A stretch of 64,000 bases of DNA from contig CM082592.2 of the NCBI GenBank assembly GCA_040954595.2, positions 8,308,001 to 8,372,000 on the forward strand, in the 5' to 3' direction. The notes beneath the pieces are model-generated. The model saw only the letters and a list, made by a program, of their open reading frames with translations, was not told the origin of the DNA and did no database searches. Shown here piece after piece: positions 1 through 11,835 of the stretch (its first letter is position 1; the number at the start of each line of letters is the position of its first letter). The DNA comes from Balanoglossus misakiensis (taxonomy: Eukaryota > Hemichordata). Made by a program: the position numbers and the translations under genes.

Positions 1-1331
1 ATTTGCCATGTCCAATCCGGTTCCTGATCATTATGCGTGTAAAGGGATACCTACAGGTCCTAACAGAAACCCTCCTATTTAAGTATTATGCTGCGTGACT
101 TCAGTTTCAGTTCGAATACGCCGTTTCCTCCCGATGCTAAGCTGTCAGCAAGACAAGTGTTTCTTTCTCTCATGCAATATCGAAAAAAAACAATGAACTT
201 CACCACAATCAGTCTACATTCAAGAATACAGAGGTGATGCAAATTCTCACACATTGAAATCCCTTTATCACAATTACATCACATATCCCTTAGAAATATA
301 CACAGCAGAGAGTGACAATGTACAATAGCTACTACATCTTAATTTGTTATTTTTCTCACATGACCACTAAATACCCAGTTGATCTTTTTAAATGAAAACT
401 AAGTCATTTCGCCAGTCACATGATTGTACAAATGACATTTTAATTTTCATTTCCAATAACAAGACCCGATTGCTCATGTTGATTCCTCATATAAATTGAG
501 AATGTTACATTTCACTGATTCTCAACTTGATGAATTGCCAACTATACTCACATCTATCATATATGCGATAACTGTAACTTATTTGCCCATGCCCTGACAT
601 AAACCCATAAATGGTATTTAAAACTACACATAGAACTATTTTTCGCAGTTCAAAGTCTAAATGTTAATCTTTTCTTATATGTAATTTACATGCTTTTTAT
701 TCGACTTACTATGTGTACACATGGTCTCCCATCTCGATGGTGGATATCATGACATTAAAATCTCTATACAACATTCTTTCCCATTAGAAAAACATTTTGG
801 TTAATTAACTACAATTCACCACTTCCCTTCCCTAAAAGCATGAAAAGACAAAAGTCTCACCAATTCATGTTCATTTCTATGGCAACAATCACAGATATGT
901 TTCAGTGGCACACACCGTCTAGTTTGGAAACTGCAGACATGTTTTCTGAGCAAAGCATACCCTACATGTTGACTGACTTGTTTACATACCACCACATTGT
1001 GTTCTGGGACTCACTTGGCCCACAAATCACCGAGTATACATTACATACACCTCACATCTGCACTGATTTCCGAATAAAAAAAATAACAGTAAATATAAAT
1101 TCCAGCCAGTTCTGTTCGCAACTGCGGAGTTTATACTTGTACTGTATCGAATAATTTATCTCTGGTCACCTGCTGATGGACATTGTACCCCCTACTCTTC
1201 TGCGTGCCCTTATCGGGAGCTTTATGGAGATCACTTTTCGCAAAATGCAAATTTGACGCGACTGTGAAAGGCAAGGCCATATTGCCATTAAATGGCGATA
1301 ATTCGACAAACATTATTTTGTGGCACGTTAC
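1..1331 (-). other. Intron of the MED13 gene running off the left edge
   Basis: No third MED13 exon could be found here; the expected motif after the second exon (a run resembling ERCL...GKWF) is absent from the minus strand. A 104-codon plus-strand frame at 840-1154 shows no recognisable domain and is AT-rich. Nothing else is seen. Confidence 0.6.
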
Positions 1332-1991
1332 CTTTGAGCTCGTCGGCGATCACTCTGGAGAAATCCGGCTCGTCGCCGTACCAGTACACCCACAGCTCCC
1401 GCGTCCGGCTATTTTCGGGCTTGTTGCTCGCCCCAGGGGGTAGGGTTTCGGTGTTCGTGTCAGGTATTCTCCTCCAAACGCTGAGAATGTCGCCAGCTAG
1501 ACAGTTGGCATATGATCGCAACACAGGGTCTTCCAAGGGGCCAATGAGGGGCCCGGGGATTGTCGCCGTGTACCTACGCCATTTTATTCCGCTCAGGTCG
1601 GTCTGCGGAAGAAGCAAGACGAAACAAGAGCTCGTTGTAATATCACCCAGTCGACCTTATCACATTGATGAATTTAAAAATAGCGCAAATATGGTAGAAT
1701 TTCTGGGACATTTGCCACTCAGTTTGACCACTTCACGCGATCGCTACCGATTACGGAGCGAAACCTCTAACCCACAGCGACAGATTTCACGTCATATCTC
1801 AATATCTCGATGTTTGATCACCAATCCGAGTTAAAATGGTCCGAAATTAACATCTTACACGCTGAAATTAAAAGCGGACGAACAAAATATGCACAGTCGA
1901 TTTATTTGTTACAATAACTCACCAATGCAAACAAATTCGAGTGACAATCCTCCAGACTAGCACCATTCGCCACCAGATTTGCTGCAGTCAT
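1332..1991 (-). CDS. MED13: Mediator complex subunit 13 (MED13), 5' end only
   Basis: Two coding exons are visible: 1923-1991 (23 codons, ATG at 1991, donor GTGAGT) and 1332-1602 (90 codons plus one base, acceptor TTCCGCAG, donor GTAACG). They join in phase 0. The 23-residue first exon contains NGASLEDCH and NLFAL, and exon 2 opens TDLSGIKWRRY and later has DPVL, LSVWRR and ELWVYWYGDEP. This is the conserved N-terminus of MED13/MED13L, the large subunit linking the CDK8 kinase module to core Mediator in the nucleus. Relative to vertebrate MED13 there is an insertion of roughly 15 residues between the WRR and ELWV motifs. The gene continues beyond base 1; 1-1331 is intron as far as I can tell. 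MED13 and MED13L cannot be separated here, but a single invertebrate orthologue is expected. Confidence 0.93.
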
Positions 1992-4249
1992 GCTCCAAGC
2001 ATGACTTCACCGGTACCAGGAGGACTTTCAGCGATAGATCGCGGTTCGAGTTCCAAAAATCGCGTCAAAAATCGGCTCTAATTTGATCGGAAAATTCACA
2101 ATTGGACAGCGTAATGGCGACTAGTGATGGAAAATACAAGGCGGTAATTACCTCGACCAGGATTGGTTAATTATAGTCACGTGGTCCGCGACCTTGATTA
2201 ATATGTAGTCAGACTCCAACGCTGTACCACGGCCTTTTCTACGTCAGACAGCATCGGTAGAGGCTTTTCCGGGAATTTCAAAGAGAAGTTAAACACTCTC
2301 AGTTCCTCAGAACATTCACGACTTTCTACGAGTTCTTGTGATACGGTTGAAAATAAGTGCCATATAGAGACTTCGATCCTGCTGGATTTCATTCGCTTGA
2401 GACATTTTTTTCCAAGAGACTCAGACTGATTTTTAATAATCAAATCACAGTTCCTTCACATATACTAGTATACTTATATAGGCTTACCTGTAACTTACTG
2501 ATGCATTTTATCTTGAAAGAAGTTTGGGGTCACACGGGGTTTACAGACTGGTTTACTTTGTTGTACGTGTTTCTAAAGGAAACTTTCAAAAGCTTTCCAT
2601 GGTCGGGCCCAAGAATCAGAATCATAACTTTTTAAGAAAGACTTGCGGCACTGACATGTGACCCGGTTTCGATTTACAACTCAGATTTTATTTTAAGTTG
2701 GCTAAAACCCGAAACTTGAAAAAAAAAAGACAGTCATGAATCATTGGAATTATTATGACTTTCTTTTGCGGAGTCACGACTTGAAACTAACATATATGGT
2801 TCACAGATATGTCTATTACAGTCATGCACAGAGTGGATGGTCGGAGTCGCCACCATGTACAACAATAGTTTTGTGTTGTCTTGAGATGGTGGGCGGTTTA
2901 CTATAAGAATTTGTAGGGATTGATATAAACCGGTGGAGGTACAGACTGGTCTGTAAAGTGCGTATGCAGCAGCGTTGGGTAAAATATTCATGCACATATA
3001 AAAGTTGGTCCGCAGGGAGAACACAATACCGGCGAATGTGATGATTGGACTCGTAGATTTCTCCAAGTCATGGTGATGGTGAGATCGAAACTTTTTGCAC
3101 ATGCCATATTGCTCTAATTCTGAACTTCATTTAGCCAACCACTTACCTCTATTTCCCGTAACACCTGTTTATCAGTTTATGCATGACAGCCAATGGTTTA
3201 TAAGTTCCGTGCATGTGTACGTGTTTGGTGCGTGTTGATTGGTTCTGAGTTCGGAGAACTTCACTCATTGTACATGTTGTATAAGTAAACTTACCTCGTC
3301 GCGAAAATTTGATTTCCATACAACTGAACTCGAATTCAGAAGGCATCGATCACCAAGCTGTCCATCAGGAACTTCGATGATACGTTGGCTGTAAACGGGA
3401 GCCCACGAGCACGGTTCGGTTTAGGCCTACGCCTGTACGGTGCCTTATCTCCAACTTTCCCGGCGCTCGCGCTTTATCGACAGTGGTGGTCGTCAGTCCA
3501 GACTTCACCTGCCGACACTGACTGTCGATCACCATTCTTCTCAATACGATGTACACATGTACTCATGTTCACTTCAACTGAGTTGTAAGGGGAATGTGGC
3601 AGTCCAGTGCATCAGAAAGCGGTGTGTGTGGAAGACATCAAAGCGGCAGGCAGAGGTATCGGGATGTGTGGTGCGCCCTCTACGCTTATCCTCTGCACCA
3701 GGACAAGGGGTTGAATTCAAGATCATCGCAAGTTTCAAAGAAGTTACAATTATTTGATTTCTTTACCTGTACACAAATCATTGGTTAATTACTGGGTTAG
3801 GTTTACTACTACTTTGTCCCGAGAAAAAGTTAGAATTTGATATTTTCAGCGTGAATACCCAGGTTGAAGATGTCTGCTACAAAACTTTGACAAAACTTTC
3901 GTCATATATTTCAACGTAATTTATTATCTCAAATAAAAGTGTGCGAGCAAGTGATGATTTAACCAGTCGACGTCGGGTAGTTTCACTTGGTGCAAACAAC
4001 CAACAACACAGATCTAGATGCCGCCATATCCAAATCTAGGGGAACGATCGCCGCGCAATGTTGACTCTGAAAGAAACGCATATAAATCAACAATGTTCAA
4101 AAGTGTTGAATTTTTCATCTGTGTATGAAGATTGTCCCTGATATCCGTATTCGCCGTTCACTACATTACAAAACCTAAATGAAGAAACAGCGTGAACGCG
4201 GTCATATCTTGATACAAGTGAATGCTCCTCAACCTACCGAACGTTTCTT
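1992..4249. other. Intergenic: MED13 5' flank and 3' flank of the EF-hand gene
   Basis: The part next to 1991 should hold the MED13 5' UTR and promoter, but no clear core element stands out. Short open frames at 2734-3102 and 3149-3346 (minus) have no recognisable domain. I see no RNA gene or transposon here. Confidence 0.5.
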
Positions 4250-6346
4250 TCAGAAAACGCCAGCTTCTATCTGTTCCAAGACACTGAGTTTGCGCACCTT
4301 CGTCGCCTTTTCTGCTCCGTGGGCGCACAGATCACCGATCTTATCACGGGCTCCGTCAAGATTACTACGGTTACCCAATACTCCATGAACTAGCTGCAAT
4401 CGAACGGTTTAGAGTATACTTCAGTGATAATTATTTTGACATTCAAACGAAAACGATGTTGGACGCCTAGCTTTGTTACACCGTAATATCATAATTCGGG
4501 GACTTTGTTCTGGTCTGCGCAAGTTTCGGCCTAATATTTTTTTTAATATCTTACCTTGATATACTCATCAAAATCGATGCCGTTTGAATGATCGTCGTCG
4601 ATTGAATCAAAGTACACCTTTCGATCCTCCTCGGAGCTCTGGTCACCAAGTTCATCGAGCGCCCTACGTCTAAAACAAAACAAGAAACACATTTTATTGT
4701 GTGACCCCGGACACACAAAATTGACACCCGGACTTTTTGCCACCCCCCCCCCCCCCCCCAAGATTGGAACTGTATGAACAGCGCCCTCTGTTGACAACAT
4801 ACGCGTTTAAATGATCAGCACGGTGGGTTGAAACCAGCTGATTATTGTACGTGCAAATTTGGCTTTTACTTCGTTGAACATGGCCGTGGAATTTCGGAGC
4901 GACATTCTGGCGCAGGAGCCTTATCACTCGACTATGCGGAAGTAGACTACGGTACTGGTGATAATGCACGTTGGCCGTGTCACTACCAAAGAAACACGTC
5001 ATCGACGAATCATGTCTTACAGCGCGGCTGGGATCCATGTATATTAAAAGTAATGTATGTACAGTCTTCTCGCTCCGAAAGCACAGTAAAACTGGACAGA
5101 AAGTTCACTTACAGTTCTTCGTAATCTATAATTCCATCTTGATTTTGGTCAAAAGTGTTGAATTGTACGCATAAATCCGCAATTTGAGATTCCGTCCAGT
5201 TGTACTTGTTGGAATATGCTGCATAGTCAATCGCTGAGAATAAAACAAAAAAAGGCAAACATTTGTATAATGCTGAGACTGTTAGCAGAATCTTCGTCAC
5301 ATGTTCTGTGAAAATAAAACCAAGATAGCCTTACTTTGAAGTTTCCGCTTCGCTTCGATCATCCGTTCCCTTTCGTCGACCAGGGAGCCGAAAAACTTCT
5401 TGGTAATCCGCTCAAAGTCAGTTATATCCGTGTGAAGTTCGAAATCTTTTCTCAACTGACCTGTAAACAAACAAACAAACAAATAAAAAAAGAAAAGAAA
5501 TAAACATAAAAAAGTCAGTTCATATTTTTTAAAAATATGAAAGTTCCGATAAAAATACAAGTTCCCTAGCCGGGAATCGAACCCGGGCCTTGTGGGTGAA
5601 AGCCACATATCCTAGCCACTAGACCACTAGGGATACACAAGATAGTTTCGAAAACCAATGGTTATCATTTTTTTTTCATCCTTTCCCTTTGCAACTCAGC
5701 TGAGTATATGAACAGTTACTTTTAAGCAAACAAATATGTTATGGTATTATTTTTAAAAAATCAACTTTGACAGGGGAAGTTGTCTTCCTTAGAATTTGAC
5801 ATCTCGTTCGAAACAGGAACTCTCAGCGCTAAATAGGTTTTGACGCAACGGGATTTTGATAGAATATAAATGATATATCCAAGACGTAATTTCCAGGCCT
5901 TTTATGATTGCAGTTTTTGTTCAACAATGAGTGGTGCCGGAGAAGGAAGCCACCATTCAGCGCGTGCGGAAGTTTAGAGAACGCTCCGTCGTCAACAGCA
6001 ACAGCAGGTGCAACGATGACTACACAACAAGACGACATTAAAAGAACCGCCTTCTTTAGATGCATCGATATGCACTGCAGCAGATCATATATAGACTATC
6101 CAGCAAAAGAGTTGAACATGTACTTGTACCGCTAACCACTGGAGAAAACAACATGCAATATCTTATCACGGACCAGATATTACTAGTATTGTCTTTGATC
6201 AGCCGCGAAACCTTAGTCATCCTTCAAATAAATCTGTCGATTATTATCCATGGGGCGTAAAAAAACTCACCTGATGGGGTGAAACTTTCCGCTTCTACGT
6301 AGTTGATTGGGGTGAGTTGTAAAGGAAAACTTGGTTTTACTCCCAT
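4250..6346 (-). CDS. Two-EF-hand calcium-binding protein, 193 aa
   Basis: Five exons join with matching phases: 6271-6346 (ATG at 6346), 5335-5460, 5113-5233, 4555-4669 and 4250-4393 (stop TGA at 4250-4252). All introns are GT-AG. The first EF-hand loop, about residues 96-107 (DQNQDGIIDYEE), has acidic or amide ligands at positions 1, 3, 5 and 9, Gly6, Ile8 and Glu12. The second, about 132-143 (DDDHSNGIDFDE), has N-G at positions 6-7 instead of G6 but keeps D1, D3, S5, I8 and E12, so calcium binding is likely but less certain. The N-terminal 67 residues include a charged, probably helical stretch; no signal peptide or membrane segment is seen, so it is presumably cytosolic. I do not recognise the specific family. 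A tRNA gene lies in intron 1 on the same strand. Confidence 0.85.
4743..4759. repeat. Poly-C tract
   Basis: A run of 17 cytosines in intron 3 of the EF-hand gene; its length may be an assembly artefact or polymorphic. Confidence 0.9.
5551..5555 (-). terminator. RNA polymerase III terminator of the tRNA-Glu gene
   Basis: Five T residues on the minus strand begin seven bases after the tRNA 3' end, a normal Pol III stop signal. This supports the nested tRNA being an independent transcription unit. Confidence 0.75.
5562..5633 (-). tRNA. tRNA-Glu (anticodon UUC)
   Basis: A 72-base cloverleaf on the minus strand: acceptor stem TCCCTAG/CTAGGGA with discriminator A, A box starting TGGTCTAGTGG, anticodon stem TGTGG/CCACA enclosing loop CTTTCAC (anticodon TTC), and B box GGTTCGATTCC. 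No intron. It lies within intron 1 of the EF-hand gene, on the same strand, and is identical to the copy at 6991-7062. Confidence 0.97.
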
Positions 6347-6975
6347 GTCGGAGTGTCAACAAGCACCTGGGAAGTTCGTCTACATTTGAACGGAGTCTAA
6401 GATATGAAAGAAGCAGCGACGGGGCAAGACGTCAGTACTGGAAAGCTAAAAAAGAACGCGTTTATTGAAGGTATACTCTCGCAGTGACAATGGACACGAG
6501 TGACGTCACAGATTCGATAGCTGTGATTGGTAGGTTCTGTATCTCCGTGTGAAACCCGAATTCTTTCCTCGTAAACCGCAAAGCTGGGGTTTGGTCTTCG
6601 TTATAATTAGCCTGAAAGCTGTTCCTATTATCACAAGTCTTGTGTAAAGACACAATGCGCGGCAATCCGTCACTGGGTACATTGTACGTGCAAGTGACGC
6701 GACTTGCGAGACCCTGGCACCGGAGAACGTTACTCACGTAAGCGCCCTCAACGGTAAAACTGAGAAGTCATAGGTGCTTGTTTCTCCTTAGCAGGAGTTT
6801 ATAGGGGGCTCGCTCTGACCATACGAAAAAAAATCGAAATGAGTGTTAGCCCCAGGATCAAATAAACAATTTTGACACCCCGTCGCATATACTAATGCAT
6901 ATTTCACGGCAAGACAGAGACTAAAAAATTCTTTATTGTAATGCGCAAAACTGAAAATTCTTTGTGTTGCTCAGT

Positions 6976-6981
6976 AAAAAA
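6976..6981 (-). terminator. RNA polymerase III terminator of the second tRNA-Glu gene
   Basis: Six T residues on the minus strand, nine bases after the tRNA 3' end. Confidence 0.75.
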
Positions 6982-6990
6982 TATAACTTA

Positions 6991-7062
6991 TTCCCTAGCC
7001 GGGAATCGAACCCGGGCCTTGTGGGTGAAAGCCACATATCCTAGCCACTAGACCACTAGGGA
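6991..7062 (-). tRNA. tRNA-Glu (anticodon UUC), second copy
   Basis: Identical in all 72 positions to the tRNA at 5562-5633, with the same TTC anticodon and intact A and B boxes. It lies about 650 bp upstream of the EF-hand start codon on the same strand. The flanking DNA is not obviously similar, so the identity reflects selection, conversion or a short duplication unit. Confidence 0.97.
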
Positions 7063-10000
7063 TCAGATACTCGAGTACGGCGTTCACGGGATTTAGATCA
7101 CCACCAATTAATTAAACGCTTGTCACGGCTTGATGACCTAACCGTTACAGAAAATGTTGTTGCAAGCCGAGGACAAAAAGTATATGATTGCAACAACTTC
7201 ATTTGCGTGTTTTTGTTACTCAAATAAAAAAAAATTATATCAAGTTGTTGAATGATCACTTTTTAATCCACTTAAGAAGTCGTAAAGCAACCCTTTAAGT
7301 TGATTAAATTTACAATAAATTATACACTTATCGTATGTTTTATGTGTTTTATGGCGCGATTAGATTGCCTCATGTCACGACGTCTTACCATCATGACGAA
7401 TTAACTGAAAATAATTGCATGGCAATCATTTCAGGAATGAACAATGAATCTGGTTTTGAATGAACGTGCATTTACTAGTGACGAAAGTTTGATACTAGAT
7501 TTCACTGACATCACGCACTTCTATAAACCGCGCGCGGCCTTCCAGTCGAAGACGAACGACGCATACCCACGTTACCAGGAAATCCCGTGATAAATCAAAG
7601 AAATCGTTTCGTTGCGTGGGGGAAAACTTTCAGCTGAGGCAGCATCAACGTCAAGTAGATTCTCGGACGGATAAAATCAAAATGGCCTATATGAACAGCT
7701 CCGCAATATTCGTAAAATCGTTATTAAACATCATTAGTGAAACCACTTGGCAATAATAATCCCAGTTAAAATTTGTCCCATAAATTAAAAGGATGACGTA
7801 TTTTAGTTATTTTTGTTTGCTTCTTAAGATATAATTTGTTATATTGAAACGTGCTGATATGTTTCTGATATGTTTGGGGTGGAAACTTACTTTTTGAAGT
7901 GCCGCGTCAACTGTCATAGTAGACTGGTAGTTCAGTATCGATCATCACAAATTGGACAAAGCGCCCACTTGGCCACCTATTAAAAAATAACACAAGATAT
8001 TCAAATCAAGCGATTGTTTGGAATGTATCGATCCACTTCTAATTGGAAAGATGTGATTATCTCACTCCGAGTGCATGGGGACTTGAAGATCACTTAATCG
8101 ATGTCCTTCCCACCGCGACGGATTCTCTCGTAATTCCCGCAATCAATCACAGTGACTGCGCATGCTCGAAAAATACGGCCAATATTCAGAGTCCATTCAT
8201 TGGAGGCGTGTATCACAGAGATTTCCCCACACACACATAGCTCTGGCAACCACAACACACGTTTGTGTCCGACGTCAGGGGAACTCTATAAGACTGGCCG
8301 CTCTACGGAAGACCTGGGTTGAGACGCTGAATTTTGGCTGTGATAACGAGCGGGGCAATTGACTGTAAGTGATATTTTCATACTCACTCTTCTTGCGCTG
8401 CTGGTTTCTTTGACTACTAGACGCGATGTCAACAAGTTGTGAGTTTACGGTGACTGACCGCAATCCCGGTAAACTATCGACGACAAATCAAAGATATAAC
8501 GCCTTTGTATTTTCAGTGTCATGATCGTTTTGCATGTGGACGTTTTGCACCAGAGTCCGTGCACCTTGATCTCACGTAGGACGTTCTACCCCACCCCATT
8601 CCCGTCCTTCGCGAACCGTTAAAATAACATTTACCAACAAAGTCACAAAAGGGTCGATCAGCTTGTTGATTGGGTTAATAATCGAACCTGTTGCTGATAT
8701 TATATTCTGATATCAATTATCCCATGTTGAATGACCAGGTGAGAGTGGCCACCGTTGCAAGACCAAACATAACCAGTCTGCCATCGAAAAAGATATGTAA
8801 TACAAAGATTACGCGACATGTGTAACTTCACAATCTATAATTTATCTCTTACGTAAAGCAAGACCCCGGCAAAACGGAACAACACGATCGCCGGCGGGAA
8901 TTTTCATTCAAGAGCTGTAAAGACGAGTTTTCAAAACATCGCTGTAGTTTGTAATCCCTTCCGAGTCCTTTGTACGCCTCTTGAGAAAACACCGTCTCCT
9001 TGTAAACATCTTTCTGAGACGATCAGAAACTACCGCTACCAAAGACAATCCACCGTTGATCACTAAGGCAAGTTTGCCATCAACGCTAAGCCAATCGGCC
9101 ATTCATTGCCCATCCGCGTCCTTCGGGATATTACTGTAAAAAGTGGGTGGGCTCCATTTTGACACTTGTAGACCAAATCCATAACCATCAGCACTCCCAT
9201 ACTAATTGCCCAGTTAAATAGCTGTTAGACATGGCTATTTCCAAGACCATGTATTACGTGGGATAAAATAATATACCCGTGTGAAAGTGTTTCCAAGGCA
9301 GGAATGTTTAATTCACGTCTCTGAATTTTTTGTTAAAAGAAACCATAGCGTTGTAGAAGGTTAACACACACACATGAGTATAATATTTAAAGACAGTCGA
9401 TCTCAACTGAAGAAGGCACTATCTACGATGATACCTATCACAGAAGGGCTCACCAAATTACTGTTTGTATATTGTTACGATTCCATTGTTCCCCGCGCTA
9501 CCGTCGTCTAGTACGTGGCGATGTCCACAAAGGCGGATCAATGGACAAATAGTTTCAAAGTGGTGGGCTAGTTCTCAATGGACCAAGTACACAATCCAAA
9601 CAGTCGATCGATGGTCGTCGCCTCGCGTTTCAATTGCCGTTAAGCCAATCGATCGATTTCCACGGGATGTATGGCACAAGGACTTGAACGTAGAAACTGG
9701 GGAATGCACAAGGCATGTATAGGATACTATAGGGGTAGAACAAAATTGCCAAAGCTGTAGTGAGCATTTTATTCTTTTCAGTTCTGAGGCAGTCTCAGGC
9801 CTAATGATCGTATAATTGTAAGTAAACATGCCGATTCAGTCCTTAATTTTGAACGTGGGAGGCACTGTGTTGTCTAAATCTACAGTTCAAGCCGTGAAAC
9901 TCTTGTAGAGATGTATAAGAAAATGTCTGGCCATTATTTGAGCTTGCTATGTTCAAGGGTAAAACGCGATGTGAAAGTCTAACAAAAGTATTACGAACAA

Positions 10001-11835
10001 CTATATTGCATATTAATTGACAACGTCGCACTCCAGGTAGAGAAATATAACAAAATTATTTTAAAACGTTGACTTTTCGGCAACACTGCATTTTTTGCCA
10101 AGTGCTCTATATATACGGTTGTGACAAATTACAAAGTCACTCCGGCAATTAAAACACGCGGCCTGCCTTGACCTGCATATGCAACCGATAAAATCTATTT
10201 TCAAGTGGGCCCGTAAAAACCAAACAGCGTACTTGTTTTGACGGTCATATTTGTACACAGACCCTGGCAAAGATAACGGCGCAAACGCTGGAAAAATACA
10301 CCGTAAGAGATAAGAGGTCAGTTTATTAAAAATCAGACACGATGACCGGCAAACTTCATTCCGTGTACAGCGAATCGAGTCTGTGAAATTGTCCACCACA
10401 GATGTCATTCAGGCGTCATAGCCGGCCAAATATGTCGTGTAGTTCGCGATTTAACTAACACATACATGCAAAGTGTCCACACGTAAGAAATCGATAATAA
10501 CATTCTCATTCAATCTAGTAATGTTTATATAACTACTTTATTCGCGCTGAATACAATGTCAGAGCTACTGGGCATTATCGTTTTCCAACAAACCGTTGTC
10601 AAATCGCTTAGACTACATTACGCGCACGGACAGTGGTCACTTTTTCTGTCGGATTCATTGTCCATGTTAATCCGTTCTGTAATATGTATGACTGTGGGTT
10701 AAATTTTATTTGTTTGCTTGCTGGTCAGTTGGTTGCCACGAACTCTTCTTACTTATTCATTTGTTTGGTGATCTATCATTTATGTCGCGTACACGAGTTC
10801 ATTAAATTTGTAAATATTTTAATTTTTTAACGAAACTCCCAGGGGTTTGAATTCACAGGGCCCTTTCAATACGTTGGTATGGGTTAAGCCATAGACCCTG
10901 GGTTAGTGTATGCTATGAGACAAATAGCCTAAGAGTACATTGAAGAGCGAATTTGAAGTTTGGTCCCAAAGTACACGTACACTCCGAGAGTATACAAAAT
11001 GTATACACGAGCGCTCTGACGTGTATATCGTTGCCAAGCACCACGCGAAGTGGACGCTCGATCACGTGACAGAACAAACTGTAAACTATGGAGTGAAAAC
11101 TTTGAGATACAGATCGCATAAACCCACCACTCGAAGATTTGAACAATGGCCAGGATCGTCAAGAGAACAGCTGTCCTACTTTACATTGGCAGCAGCGGTG
11201 GCGTTTAAAACTTTGTAAATGACGTAGATAGGTTGAGGACAATAATGTCGATCAGCACACGTGTTGCAAAGTTGACGAAATGTTGAATTACGTCATCACA
11301 ACAATTGAGAGTATCATCAGGTAATCTGCATACCAGGTGGCGGTGACACTTTTTGGCAAATGTCCAGTCACAATGAGGTGGAAAAAGTCGAACAAAATCG
11401 GGGATACGACTTAGCAATGAACTACTAGATATATAGAATACTATTGAAGATTTTAACATCATCAGCAAAAAAAATTCGTTTTCTAAATTGATATTTATTT
11501 TAATTGTCAAACGATCTCTTTGACTGCAATTCAACTTTTACAAAACACATTTAGTATAAGAGTAAATCATACGGGTTGGAAGTAAGCTTCTGTTCCGATT
11601 GCCAACTTTTAGTACCTTTTCTGCGAGTTCATCCGACAGTGTCATTTCATAATGATGCCGAAGTTGACTCGAAGCAAAAACCAATCACAGACTTTCTGTG
11701 TGGTACTCCAACTGGCTGTCAATGATACACTTGTGTCGATTGGCCGAAAACCCCGCCGGTATCAGCCGCTCTTTGTGCAAGTTGCACTGTCCAATAAAAA
11801 TTTGGTTACCTGGTCTACATATTTAATAAACTGAC
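7063..11835. other. Intergenic region, about 4.8 kb
   Basis: No exon with a recognisable protein signature was found on either strand. The longest frames (minus 8908-9102 with 64 codons, minus 10061-10408 with 115 codons, minus 11205-11534 with 109 codons) show no family motif and no convincing splice partners. A candidate mini-exon with ATG and a GTAAGT donor at 7887-7913 (minus) could not be connected to anything. Confidence 0.5.

Noticed and set aside
2040-2056. B-box-like sequence GGTTCGAGTTCC
   Set aside because: No A box, acceptor stem or anticodon arm can be formed around it; it is not a tRNA.
7887-7913. Mini-exon candidate MTVDAALQK with a GTAAGT donor (minus)
   Set aside because: Its phase 0 does not fit exon 2 of the downstream EF-hand gene, which needs phase 1, and no other partner was found.
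8908-9102. A 64-codon minus-strand frame starting MADWLS with a hydrophobic segment
   Set aside because: A complete short frame but no homology that I recognise and no supporting context.
10061-10408. A 115-codon minus-strand frame
   Set aside because: Cys-rich but without a domain pattern; such frames occur by chance in a window this size.
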